Origin: Manihot esculenta
Lineage: Eukaryota > Streptophyta > Magnoliopsida > Malpighiales > Euphorbiaceae
Direction of reading: 5' to 3'
Assembly: GCF_001659605.2 (NCBI RefSeq)
Contig: NC_035164.2
Coordinates: forward strand, 18,074,000-18,137,999
DNA: 64,000 nt
A program made the position numbers and the translations under genes. The notes under the pieces were generated by a model that saw only the letters and a list, made by a program, of their open reading frames with translations, searched no databases and was not told the origin of the DNA. Positions 53,975-64,000 of this stretch are shown piece after piece. Numbering within the stretch: the first letter of the stretch is position 1; each line of letters starts with the position of its first letter.

Positions 53975-54977
53975 TTTAGCCAAGTGATTTGCCCAAATCA
54001 CTGACCAAATCACCCACTGGCGAGGAAGTCCCTTTCTCTCTTACTTTTCTTTATATGTTTTGCATTGAGGACAATGCTTAGACTAGATGTGGGGTTACTA
54101 GGGGAATATATTTTGCACTATCCTTTGCTATCTTTTTGCCTCTCTTTGCATCTTTTTACTCTGTTACACTAAAATTTTTTCTCTCACACACATTTCTTTT
54201 TGCACACATATTCACTTCTGCACACATGCACATACACACATATTTTGTTTTAGCCTTTGCTCTACTTAGCATAGATGACCAAGTTAAAAAAGCTTCCTAT
54301 CTCATGACCCCATTAATTTTCCAACTTTTTAAACCTAAATTGAATCGTTTACAGTGTGTTACCTTCACTTAGGGAGTTTTTCTCTTGAATTAAATCTTTA
54401 AAACTTGTTGTGGTCAAGAAAAATAAAATCTAAAAATGCATGTAAAAGGAAATAAAGATATTGCAACACTCTGGAGCTGATTTGCCCAAACTGTTATGAA
54501 AAGGAAAAAGAAAAAAAAGTCAGCAAAATCAAAAAGCACAAAACATAACCTGTTTCGATAACCAAGGATTATGAACAGAGCTAGTAGCCACTTGAACAAG
54601 TGACCAACTGAGTAACCGGGGGTGGGTATCACCAATATGTACTTTCGCGTAAAAAGGTATGTGATTTTTTCAGGCAAGAATAAAAAGTGCTGCTGAATAA
54701 AAATGCTTAAAAAGAAGGGCAAGTCACTCTTGGGGGTTGCATAAAGCCAATAAACTAAGAAAGAGCATGAACAAATCACTCTCTTGGCCACGGTACGTAA
54801 GAGGAAACAAGGAAAGAGAGGACAATCTTAGTGCATGTACTCTACACTGTAGTGCTTCAATTTGGGAGTCTAGAGGGGGCTGATTAAGTGGTACTTAGGC
54901 TTAAAAGAAAGAAAGGCTCGATTAACTAAGTTATTTGTTGCTTGAGGACAAGCAAAAGGCTAGGTGTGGGGGGTATT
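53975..54977 (+). other. R9 3' untranslated region and polypurine tract
   Basis: It begins with repeated GTGATTT/AAATCAC units (53971-54015) that start at the stop codon. The GGACAATG/TGTGGGG motif is at 54067-54095, then AT-rich sequence without a convincing gene. The end (54940-54977) reads TTGAGGACAAGCAAAAGG, then GTGTGGGGGGTATT, the purine-rich plus-strand primer site. Confidence 0.65.
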
Positions 54978-55138
54978 TGATCAAGCATAATTTTGCTACA
55001 TTTTTATTATCATTATTACTGTTTAAATATGCATTTTTCTAGTTTAATTTATATTTTTATGATATTTTTGCAGAAAAGAAAGAAAATGAAAACTTGGAGA
55101 AAATTTGCAGAAAAAGCTAGAAAATCGATTTGGCCGAA

Positions 55139-55156
55139 GTGATTTGGCCAAATCAC
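55139..55156. repeat. 18-bp perfect palindrome of the R9 family
   Basis: GTGATTTGGCCAAATCAC equals its own reverse complement. Variants (GTGATTTGCCCAAATCAC) occur near 53979-53997, at the end of the coding region. Confidence 0.9.
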
Positions 55157-55489
55157 CTGCAGAAAGCTCAAGCAGAAACCTGGAAATGACTCAGAAAACA
55201 ATTTGGGCAAGTGATTTACTCAAATCAATGGACCCAATCGACTGTCTCCAGCAAATTACAGCAGCACAGGAAAAGAAGGAAATTCAAAACTCCAAAAGTA
55301 TTAGAGTCCTATCCTACTTCGAACACCACAAGACAAATCCTATGACAACTCCAAGAGCCACACCAAAGAAAGCCTTTCACTAAAGGAGTTTTATTCATGA
55401 TAAAGTACAAGATAAAGAAGGAATCAAAGACTACAAAAGACCAAGTCAAAATAGAATTCTAATTCCAAGAAGGATTAGGACTTCTCACC

Positions 55490-55497
55490 TATAAAAG
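55490..55497 (+). promoter_or_regulatory. TATA box of the R9 LTR
   Basis: TATAAAAG sits in CACCTATAAAAGGGG, about 510 bp into the LTR and about 340 bp after the palindrome. The 15-base context also occurs in Tekay LTRs. Confidence 0.65.
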
Positions 55498-56009
55498 GGG
55501 ACAACACCAACCAACAAGATATCTTCACAATCACTTCAGATTTTCGGCAGCAACTTCTCTCTACTTTTCTTCTCTCTTTTTGTGTCCTTTGTCCACCATG
55601 AGTGGCTAAACACTTTTGTCTCTAGTTGAAGTTGGAAAAATTTCAGTTGTGATGAATTGGGAGATTTAAAGCTTTATTGTTAAACTTCTATTTTTCAATA
55701 TTTATGCAACTTGTTCTTTATGTCTATTATTGCCTTGCTATTAGAATCAATTAAGGCCTATTGCTTTTAATTGCATGAGTAATATATTGTTATTTTGAAT
55801 GATTTAGGTCCGTAATTGCTTAGATAATTTGAACACAAGTATAATTGGTTGCATAATCTAAACTTGACCACGCGGTTGGCAAGGTTAGACTTGAGTTTCT
55901 CTATGTCTTAATGCAGTCAATGGTTGAAAAGTAGGAAACTCTAAGGATGTTCCTTGGCAACTTGTTGACTAGTGTTTGATTAGCGAACATTTCCTAGTCA
56001 AACTAAAAT

Positions 56010-58270
56010 TATAATGACCCGGAATACGGACCGCTACCGGCGCTAGGATCTAGATCAGTATAAGGCCGCAGGGACCCGTAGCGAGCCTAACATACAACCT
56101 GTACACCTGTTTAATCCCATACATGATCAACACATACATAAAAATTTTGAACTTTTCTTTTTATTCAATCACCAAACTCAACCTGTGCATGCACTATTCA
56201 TAAATATAATCATAAACATTGACCCCTCATTGGAGTCCTCATCAATGCTCCATTGGGGTGACATAACATGTATTAGGTTTGGTTTACATAAGCATCATTA
56301 AAATCATGTACTCAAAGGGATTAACAACATACTAGGGTCAAGCACAATTCTATCCTCAATAACATCATTACATTACATAACTGATTAATACTATTCATTA
56401 CATGACTATACTAAACATTACATTTCAACATGTATCATGTCCACCACTAGCTATTACATAACCAAGACTTTATTCTAGCTGACCTCCTGATCTACCCTGT
56501 ACCTGCAAATCTGGGGGTTAAGGGAGAGGGGTGAGCTAAAAAGCCCAGTGAGCAGAATAATAAAACATTATATTAAAAGTTCATGCTTTCATGAAATGCA
56601 TCACATCACAACAAATCACATCAAGGATGAATTTGTCACCAATAGCCCTCTACATTTTCCAATAATGCCAGAACGTAGAATGGGTCCTGGTCTTTCTCTT
56701 ACATAACATAACATAACATTCTAAGATGCCAGGGACGTAGAATGGGTCTTCCTGGACTTCCATACCGTATCATCATCACATCGTGACATAACATACGAGA
56801 GCTAATGGATCACTCAATATTCATCCACATCAACAACATAATATGTAATGCAACATATTCGTGAATACTAATGCAAACACCCTAATATAGCACATGGTAT
56901 TCATGATGCGTGAATCATGCTGAAATATTCATTATTTACTTTAAAACATAAAGAGTTATTCCACTCACCTCTGGCTAGCTCTGACCAGATACTGGAGCAG
57001 CTGACTCACTGCTGGGGTCCTCGATTCCTCGAGTCCGAACCTACATAGGTGGACTCAAATGAGGGACCAAACATGCAAGAACATGACTCTAAAATACTCC
57101 CCAAAAACCCCTAAAACACCTCAAAACAATTATAGAAAACATGCAAAGGAGGGCTGCACAGGGCACTTTTCGGCGGCAGGTTCGGCGGCCGAAAGGCCCT
57201 CCAGAGCCGAAAGTCATGCACCTTCGGCGGCACTTTCGGCGGCCGAAGGTTCCCTCCAGAGACGAAACTCATGCATGTTCGGCAGCACCTTCGGCGGCCG
57301 AAACTCCCTTCCAGAGCCGAAAGTCCACTTTCGGGGGCAGGGTTCGGCAGCCAAAAGTTGGCCTCCACAGGCAGGTTCGGCGGCCGAAAGTCCCTTCGGC
57401 TGCCGAACCTGTGTTCTTCCAAAGGCAGAACTCAACCTCCACACATGCACAAATGCCTCCCAAACTTCACAACTCAACCAAAACATGCATAAACACATGT
57501 AATAGCTCCTAGGGGCTTCAAACTATCCTAAACCCCAACTACAACACATCAAACATACATATTCAACATACATTGCTCAAAAACTCAACATAAAAACTCA
57601 TAAACTCAAAATAACCTAAACATGCACTTCTACCCCATAGATCTTCATAAAACTTGTTTAAAACATACAAGGAAGGTCGGATCTAAGCTTACCTCTTGGA
57701 GATCGAGAGGAAAGACGATCCTAGCTTGGAGATGGGGAGAAATCACCTTTTTGGGTCTCCAAGTTCCAAACTTGCTCTTTTGTTCAAATATCTTCAAAAC
57801 AAAGGTGAAAACTCGTAAAAATCATGAAAACTCGAAGGAAGAAGCTCAAAAACAACAAGGGACGGCGGAGAGCTCACCTTGGCCGAAAATGGGGAGAAAA
57901 GCTCGCCCGTTTCGGACAAGGGACCCCTTTATAGGTGGCTGGCCATGCCACTTTCGGGGGCCTAACGTGCCTCCGCATGCATGCCATGTTCGGCGGCCGA
58001 ACATAAGGTTTGGCGGCCGAACCTGGACATCCCTCACTTATGCCTTCGGGGGCTTAAAGCACACCCGAAGCGCATGCATGTTCGGCGGCCGAACCTGAGT
58101 CTTCCTCACAAGGCTATTTTCATTAAAACTGAATTTATTTCTTGCTTAAAACCATAAAATACATTAAAACATTTTATGAAAATATGGCTTTACCCTTCTA
58201 GAGGCTTCCGACATCCGAGATCCCACCGGACGGTAGGAATTCCAATACCGGAGTCTAGCCGGGTATTACA
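56010..58270 (-). repeat. R10 3' LTR (about 2.26 kb)
   Basis: It ends GGGTATTACA at 58270, followed by polypurine tract 58271-58283. Hairpin units (CCAG/CTGG, CCAGG/CCTGG) lie at 56665-56755. Palindrome arrays lie at 57168-57410 and 57950-58095, and a TATA box (CTATAAAGGGG, minus) at 57925-57935. The frames 57059-57512 run through the array and are not genes. Confidence 0.9.
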
Positions 58271-58389
58271 TTCTTCCCCCCTTAAGAACATTCATCCCCG
58301 AATGTTCACCAAACAAATATGGGATAGCATAAAACATGAGCATACAAAGCATAAAACATAAACATACCACAAAACACATAACACTTACT

Positions 58390-60125
58390 TTAAAAGAGAT
58401 GAGGATATTGCTGGAGCATGGACTCCCGTGTCTCCCAAGTACACTCCTCAATGTTGTGGTGATTCCAAAGGACTTTCACCATCGGGATTTCCTTGTTTCT
58501 CAACTTTCTAATCTGGGTGTCTATGATCCACACTGGCTGCTCAACATAGGTGAGATCTTCTTGGATCTCCACATCAGGCTCACTAAGAACCTTGCTCGAA
58601 TCTGACACAAACTTTCTTAACATGGAAACATGGAAAACCGGATGGATTCTCTCCATTGAAGCAGGCAAGTCCAGCTTGTACGATATACTCCCAATCTTTT
58701 GCAAGATTTCAAAGGGTCCGATGTATCGTGGAGCTAGCTTACCTTTCTTCCCGAACCGAATCACCCCTTTCATTGGAGACACTTTGAGCAATACCAAATC
58801 CCCCTCCTGAAACTCTACTAGCCTTCTGCGGATATCTGCATAACTCTTCTGCCTACTTGCAGCAGTCTTGATCCTTTCTCTGATTATGGGCACCACTTTA
58901 CTGGTGATCTCTACAAGCTCAGGCCCTGCCAAGGCCCTTTCTCCAACTTCCTCCCAGCAAACAGGTGACCTGCACTTCCTTCCATACAAAGCTTCGTATG
59001 GGGCCATCCCTATGCTAGCATGATGACTGTTATTGTAGGCAAACTCCACCAGAGGTAGATGCTGCCTCCAAGAACCGCCAAAATCTAGCACACACATTCT
59101 GAGCATATCCTCTATTGTCTGGATGGTCCTCTCTGACTGTCCGTCCGTCTGTGGATGGAAAGCAGAGCTAAAATCCAACCTGGTACCCATAGCATTCTGC
59201 AGACTCCGCCATAATCTGGAGGTGAACTGGGGTCCTCTATCAGACACTATTGAAACAGGAACCCCATGCAGCCTGACAATCTCATCTACATACACCTGCG
59301 CCAACTTGTCCACAGAATAGCCACTCCTGACAGGGATGAAGTGAGTAGATTTGGTCAGTCTGTCCACAATCACCCATATGGAGTCTAATCTGTTGGACGT
59401 CGCCGGTAGCCCCACCATGAAATCCATAGCTATATTCTCCCATTTCCACTCTGGAATAGGTAGTGGGTTAAGCATTCCAGCCGGCTTCTGATGTTCCAGC
59501 TTCACCCTTTGACATATTTCGCAGGCTGACACAAACTGTGCCACTTCTCTCTTCATAGCTGGCCACCAATACACTCTCTTCAGATCTTGATACATTTTGG
59601 TGGCTCCAGGGTGAACACTGTATCTGGCATTATGAGCTTCCCTCATAATGTCTCCTTTCAGACCTACGTCATCTGGTACACATAGTCTGCTCCCATAGCA
59701 GAGGATCCCCTTGCTGTCAAATATGAACTCTTCGTTCTTGCCTGACTGAATAGTCCTGGCAATCTTTACTAACTCTGGGTCCTCATGCTGTTTCTGAGCT
59801 ACCTGCTCCAGAAACATGGGTGCCACTCTCATCTGGGCTATCAAAGCACCTATACCAGACAACTCCAACTGTAGACCTTCATTGATGAGCTCGAAGAACT
59901 CCCTCACTACTGGCCTCCTCTCTGCTGAAATATGGGATAAACTGCCAAGTGATTTCCGGTTTAAGGCGTCTGCCACAACATTCGCCTTACTCGGATGGTA
60001 CTGGATCTTGCAATCACAGTCACTGAGCAGTTCTACCCACCTCCTCTACCTCAGATTCAGCTCTCTCTGACTCAGGATGTACTGCAGGCTCTTATGATCG
60101 GTGAAGATCTCACATTTTACCCCAT
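58390..60125 (-). pseudogene. pol: R10 Pol: RNase H end, integrase, chromodomain-like tail
   Basis: From the R11 junction it begins in RNase H ([12 protein letters not shown]) and meets a TAG near 60048 where siblings read LNLRQRRW, another CAG to TAG change. After that 528 codons are open. These carry [12 protein letters not shown] to CEICQRVK (zinc domain), MDFMVGLP with the first catalytic Asp, SDRGPQFTS with the second, [11 protein letters not shown] with the Glu, and the tail [16 protein letters not shown]. Integrase itself looks intact. The upstream part is cut by R11 in the YGVKCEIF region (target flank cccat at 60121-60125). Confidence 0.88.
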
Positions 60126-62407
60126 TGTAACAGCCCGCTTACCGGACCATCACCGGCACTAGGATCCAGATCGGCTTAAGGCCGCCGGGACCCGTAGTAA
60201 GCCTACTGTCAACTCTGTGTACCTGATAAATCCCATACATGATCAAACTTAAGCTTAAAACTGTTACTTACTCTTCTCTATGGTTTTTTTTTTTTTTTTT
60301 TTTTGTTCTTTGCTTGACTTTCTGTAACACTGAAACTTTTCTCATCAACTAAGCCTGAACTATGCATGCTCTGTCTGTATGCACTCGAAGAGTGATACCT
60401 GCTATGGTACCATACAGTAACTACAGAGATAGAAATACTACCATGCACCAAGCCTAGCTCTCATAACAACATTATCTCAAACATATATACAATAAAAGGA
60501 TCATGTACAAAGGGATAACAAGCACTAGGGCCAAGCACAATTCTATAACTTACGATTACATCATATCTCTACATTACATAAACTCTGTACTGTACATCAT
60601 TATCATGTCCACTATTCTATACTATTACATATGCCTTTTACCCTTGCTATCTCTTTCTCTTTCTCTTCTCTGAGGCCCTGAAAAAATGGGGTTAGGGAGA
60701 GGGATGAGCTACTAAAGCCCAGTGAGCGGAATCTATAAAACAAATCACATTTAAAACATGCTCTCATATGATGCATCACTGCACAAACATTTCACATCTC
60801 GGATTGGACATGATCCCAAAACTCCCTCTGTCAGTGCCCGGCCCCCAAAGGAGCTCACACAGGTCTTTCACTAACTACTCATGGTGCCCGACCCTATAAG
60901 GGCTCTCACAGGACTCATCCAAGGTAAATACCCGGCCCCAAAGGAGCTCACACAGGACATACAATAATGACAGACTTATGGGCTATTGAGATCGCCTCGG
61001 TCCAATCCACATATACAAGTAATAATGCAATGCATCAACTTGGTGAATACTAATGCAAAACATCCTACATAACATGGCATTAATGATGCATGAATCATGC
61101 TAAAACAGTTCTTAACTTTTAAAATAAAGTTCTGTTCCACTCACCTCTGTCAACTGCTGAGCAGTCTCTGTAACTTTAACTCTGTGGGCCTCCTTGGTCT
61201 CTCGGGTCCGCACCTACACAGGTGGACTCAAATGAGGACCAAACTTACTTAAACATAACTCCTACTATCTCCCCAAAACCCCTCTAAAACATCATAGGCA
61301 TGCATGGAAAAATGGGCAAAAGAAGGCTGGACTGGGCACTTTCGGCGGCTGGTTCGGCGGCCGAAACCTCCCTCCAGAGACGAAACTCATGCATGTTCGG
61401 CGGCACCTTCGGCGGCCGAAAGTCTCATCCAGAGACGAAACTCATGCACTTTCGGCGGCCGAACTCCCTCTTTCGGCGGCCGAAAGCCCCTTTCTCACCC
61501 AAAAGCCTAGCTTTCGGGGGCAAGGTTTGGCAGCCGAAACTGCCTCCACAAGGGGTTCGGCGGCCGAACCTTGCTTCGGCGGCCGAACCTGGATTCGCCA
61601 GAAAGGTAGAATCCGAGCACAACTCATGCTCTCAGCCTCCAAAATCCTATCAAACACCCATAACATGCATACCAACACTTCTCAACTAACATATAACATA
61701 TCTCATGCATATAGAGGCCTAAGAAACTAGGTCAAGCCCCAAAAACAACAACAAAACGCATATGCACAACATATGCTCAAACTCATGCTTATACCCCAAA
61801 ACATGCCATAAATCTCTCCAAAACTTCTAAAACTTGCTTTAAACATAAGGGGAGGTGAGGATCCATGCTTACCTCTTGAAGAACTAGAGGATTGATGATC
61901 CAAGCTTGGAGATAGGAGAAAACTCAATCAAACTCTCCAAGTGCTCAACTTTGCTTCCTTTTGCTCAAATCTCTAAAACAAAGCTCAAATCAAGTTAAAA
62001 CATGCAAGATTTGAGGAAAACATGAAAAATCACACCAAGGAGAGCTTGAACCTACCTTTGACCCAAAAACAGAATGTTTAACACTCAAGTCTCGGGCAAA
62101 GGGGCTTTTGTAGTGGCCAACCGACTCTTCCTTCGGCGGCCTAACGTGCATGCGAAACCATGCAACTTTCGGCGGCCGAACTTCACCTTCAGCGGCCGAA
62201 CCTGGCTTTTGTCCCCTTGGCCTTTTCATTTCAAAACTCAATTGTCTTAACTCAACACATGCAAACATGATAAAAACACTTAAAAAACATCTTAAAAACC
62301 TTTCTTATACCCTTAGGGCAAGCTCCGACATCCTCGAATCCCGACTTCCAACGGAAAATCCGCCGGAACGTAGGAATTCCGATATCGGGGTCTAGCCGGG
62401 TATTACA
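60126..62407 (-). repeat. R11 3' LTR (2282 bp)
   Basis: It runs TGTAACAGCCCGC to GGGTATTACA. A T run of 24 lies near 60281-60304. Positions 60831-60960 hold three related units of the type GTGCCCGGCCCC...GGAGCTCACACAGG, which replace the GACGTAGAATGGG hairpins of the siblings. Palindrome arrays lie at 61340-61592 and 62128-62208. A clear TATA box is not evident. Frames 61300-61730 are array artefacts. Confidence 0.92.
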
Positions 62408-62514
62408 TTCTCCCCCCCTTAAGAACATTCGTCCCCGAATGTTCCTCGCTAACTCAAAACAGAGTAAACGCATAACATAAAGCACATAAAGAACAAAAGA
62501 AGCTAACACTAACC

Positions 62515-64000
62515 TCAAAAGAGATGGGGGTACTGTTGGAGCATAGACTCCCGTGTCTCCCAGGTGCACTCTTCGATGTTATGGTGGTTCCAGAGGACTT
62601 TCACCATCGGGATCTCCTTGTTCCTTAGCTTTCTGATCTGGGTGTCAATGATCCGTACTGGTTGTTCTACATACGTGAGATCACCTAGGATCTCCACATC
62701 TAGTTCGCTGAGAACCTTACTCGGATCTGACACAAACTTCCTTAGCATCGAAACATGGAAGACTGGATGGATTCTTTCCATAGACATAGGCAAATCAAGC
62801 TTATACGACACATTTCCGACCTTCTGCAAAATCTCAAAAGGTCCAATGTACCGCGGAGCCAGCTTACCTTTCCTCCCAAAACGAACCACCCCTTTCATTG
62901 GAGACACCTTCAACAAGACCAGATCCCCCTCCTCAAACTCTATGTGCTTTCTGCGAACGTCTGCGTAGCTTTTCTGCCGACTAACAGCAGTCTTGAGCCT
63001 CTCTCTGATGATGGGCACCACCCTGTTCGTGATCTCTACTAACTCAGGCCCTGCTAGGGACCTTTCTCCAACCTCTTCCCAACAAACTGGTGACCTGCAC
63101 TTCCTCCCATACAGAGCTTCATATGGGGCCATCCCTATGCTAGCATGATGACTATTGTTGTAGGCAAACTCCACTAAGGGTAGATGCTGCCTCCAAGATC
63201 CGCCAAAATCTAGCACACACATTCGAAGCATATCTTCTATGGTCTGGATGGTCCTCTCTGACTGTCCGTCAGTCTGTGGATGGAAAGCAGTGCTGAAGTC
63301 TAATCTTGTGCCCATAGCCTCTTGCAGACTTCGCCAAAACCTGGAGGTAAACTGGGGTCCTCTGTCAGACACTATAGAAACAGGAGCCCCATGTAACCTC
63401 ACAACTTCCTCAACATATACCTGCGCTAGCTTGTCCACAGAGTAACCACTCCTGACAGGAATGAAGTGAGCAGATTTAGTCAGTCTATCCACAATCACCC
63501 ATATGGAGTCTAGTCTGTTGGACGTCGCCGGTAACCCCACTACAAAATCCATGGCTATATTCTCCCATTTCCATTCTGGAATCGGCAGTGGGTTAAGCAT
63601 TCCAGCCGGCTTCTGGTGCTCTAGCTTCACCCTTTGACATATCTCGCAGGCTGACACAAACTGTGCCACTTCTCTCTTCATTGCTGGCCACCAATACACT
63701 CTCTTCAAATCTTGATACATCTTGGTGGCTCCAGGGTGAATGCTATATCTCGCATTATGAGCTTCTCTCATAATGTCTCCTTTCAAACTGATGTCGTCTG
63801 GTACACATAGTCTATGCCCGTAGCGGAGAATCCCTTGGTTGTCGAATCTGAACTCCTCGTTCTTGCCTGACTGAACAGTCCTGGCAATCTTGATCAACTC
63901 TGGATCCTCATGTTGTTTCTGAGCCACCTGCTCCAGAAACACGGGTGTAACTTTCATCTGTGCAATCAAGGCACCTGTACCAGTTAACTCTAACTGTAGC
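62515..64000 (-). CDS. pol: R11 Pol, C-terminal part (integrase and tail), open to the window edge
   Basis: The frame is open from 64000 down to the TGA at 62515. It begins in the RNase H-integrase linker ([14 protein letters not shown]), then the zinc domain ([22 protein letters not shown]), catalytic core with [17 protein letters not shown] and [15 protein letters not shown] (Asp, Asp, Glu all present), the [20 protein letters not shown] C-terminal fold (here GRKGKL) and a chromodomain-like tail ending [17 protein letters not shown]. No stop or frameshift is seen in 495 codons. Integrase joins the cDNA to chromosomal DNA in the nucleus. Whether the rest of the polyprotein is intact lies beyond the window. 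Confidence 0.9.
   Translation of the reverse strand, partial: LQLELTGTGALIAQMKVTPVFLEQVAQKQHEDPELIKIARTVQSGKNEEFRFDNQGILRYGHRLCVPDDISLKGDIMREAHNARYSIHPGATKMYQDLKRVYWWPAMKREVAQFVSACEICQRVKLEHQKPAGMLNPLPIPEWKWENIAMDFVVGLPATSNRLDSIWVIVDRLTKSAHFIPVRSGYSVDKLAQVYVEEVVRLHGAPVSIVSDRGPQFTSRFWRSLQEAMGTRLDFSTAFHPQTDGQSERTIQTIEDMLRMCVLDFGGSWRQHLPLVEFAYNNSHHASIGMAPYEALYGRKCRSPVCWEEVGERSLAGPELVEITNRVVPIIRERLKTAVSRQKSYADVRRKHIEFEEGDLVLLKVSPMKGVVRFGRKGKLAPRYIGPFEILQKVGNVSYKLDLPMSMERIHPVFHVSMLRKFVSDPSKVLSELDVEILGDLTYVEQPVRIIDTQIRKLRNKEIPMVKVLWNHHNIEECTWETRESMLQQYPHLF

Larger units (their letters stand above)
53527..56009 (+). mobile_element. R9: 3' end of a second Athila-like element
   Basis: It consists of the end of a coding region, an untranslated 3' region with the GAGGACAATGCTTAGACTAG and GATGTGGGG motifs known from Athila-type elements, a polypurine tract, and a 3' LTR cut by R10. 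Its LTR start (TGATCAAGCATAATTTTG) resembles but is not the R4 LTR start, so it is a different family. Confidence 0.75.
54978..56009 (+). repeat. R9 3' LTR, partial
   Basis: It starts TGATCAAGC. It contains the perfect palindrome GTGATTTGGCCAAATCAC (55139-55156), related half units near 55207-55230, a TATA box TATAAAAG (55490-55497) and the ATGAGTGGCT block near 55598. R10 interrupts it at about 56010. The frame 55105-55383 is low-complexity and not supported as a gene. Confidence 0.78.
56010..60125 (-). mobile_element. R10: Tekay-like element in the R9 LTR
   Basis: On the minus strand: pol (60125 to 58390), polypurine tract, 3' LTR (58270-56010). Gag, the primer site and the 5' LTR are beyond R11, off the window. 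The left boundary is slightly mutated (TATAATGACCCGG in place of TGTAA). Confidence 0.87.
60126..64000 (-). mobile_element. R11: Tekay-like element, partial at window edge
   Basis: The 3' LTR (62407-60126), polypurine tract and the C-terminal part of pol are visible. The element continues past 64000. It is inserted in the R10 pol. Confidence 0.9.

Noticed and set aside
54414..54791. 125-codon minus frame in the R9 3' region
   Set aside because: It is hydrophobic and low-complexity, antisense to the untranslated region, with no domain or start support.

Overview
The window is plant nuclear heterochromatin made entirely of nested LTR retrotransposons. I see no host gene, rRNA, tRNA or CRISPR array. 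The plant assignment rests on three things: Ty3/Gypsy polyproteins of two plant lineages, primer-binding sites matching plant initiator tRNA-Met (TGGTATCAGAGC) and tRNA-Asp (TGGCGCCGTTGCCGGGGA), and long TG...CA LTRs. A dicot is likely, but the sequence does not name the species. Element names R1 to R11 are mine.

Layout. R1 (1-6785, minus) is a gag-only element inserted in the integrase of R2 (6786-13215, minus). R2 abuts, and probably sits in, the 5' LTR of R3 (13216-16759, plus). R3 is cut in its protease by R4 (16760-21172, plus, Athila-like), which itself breaks off at the start of reverse transcriptase. R5 (21173-53526, minus) is a large host element. Its pol contains R6 (25463-36441, plus, complete, one intact gag-pol frame, 5-bp target duplication TACTC). 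Its 5' LTR contains R7 (39271-51528, minus, target duplication CATAT). The 5' LTR of R7 contains solo LTR R8 (48332-50592, plus, target duplication GGTTC). To the right lie the 3' end of a second Athila-like element, R9 (53527-56009, plus), then R10 (56010-60125, minus) inserted in the R9 LTR, then R11 (60126-64000, minus) inserted in the R10 pol.

All elements except R4 and R9 are Tekay-type chromoviruses (PR-RT-RH-IN plus a chromodomain-like tail). Only R6 looks fully autonomous. R11 is open to the window edge. R2, R3, R4, R5, R7, R9 and R10 carry frameshifts, stops or truncations. R1 has an open gag, decayed pol and LTRs identical over the visible 591 bp, so it was probably moved in trans.

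The most unusual signal is a system of short palindromes. TTCGGCGGCCGAA and close variants occur dozens of times, in two arrays per LTR: one just upstream of the TATA box and one about 0.5 kb downstream. The same array phrase also occurs in the LTR and the coding region of the unrelated Athila element R4. R9 has a different palindrome (GTGATTTGGCCAAATCAC) and R6 another (GTGCTAGC type). A second signal is a tandem hairpin in the transcribed LTR whose stem changes in a compensated way (CCGG/CCGG versus CCAGG/CCTGG) around a conserved loop.
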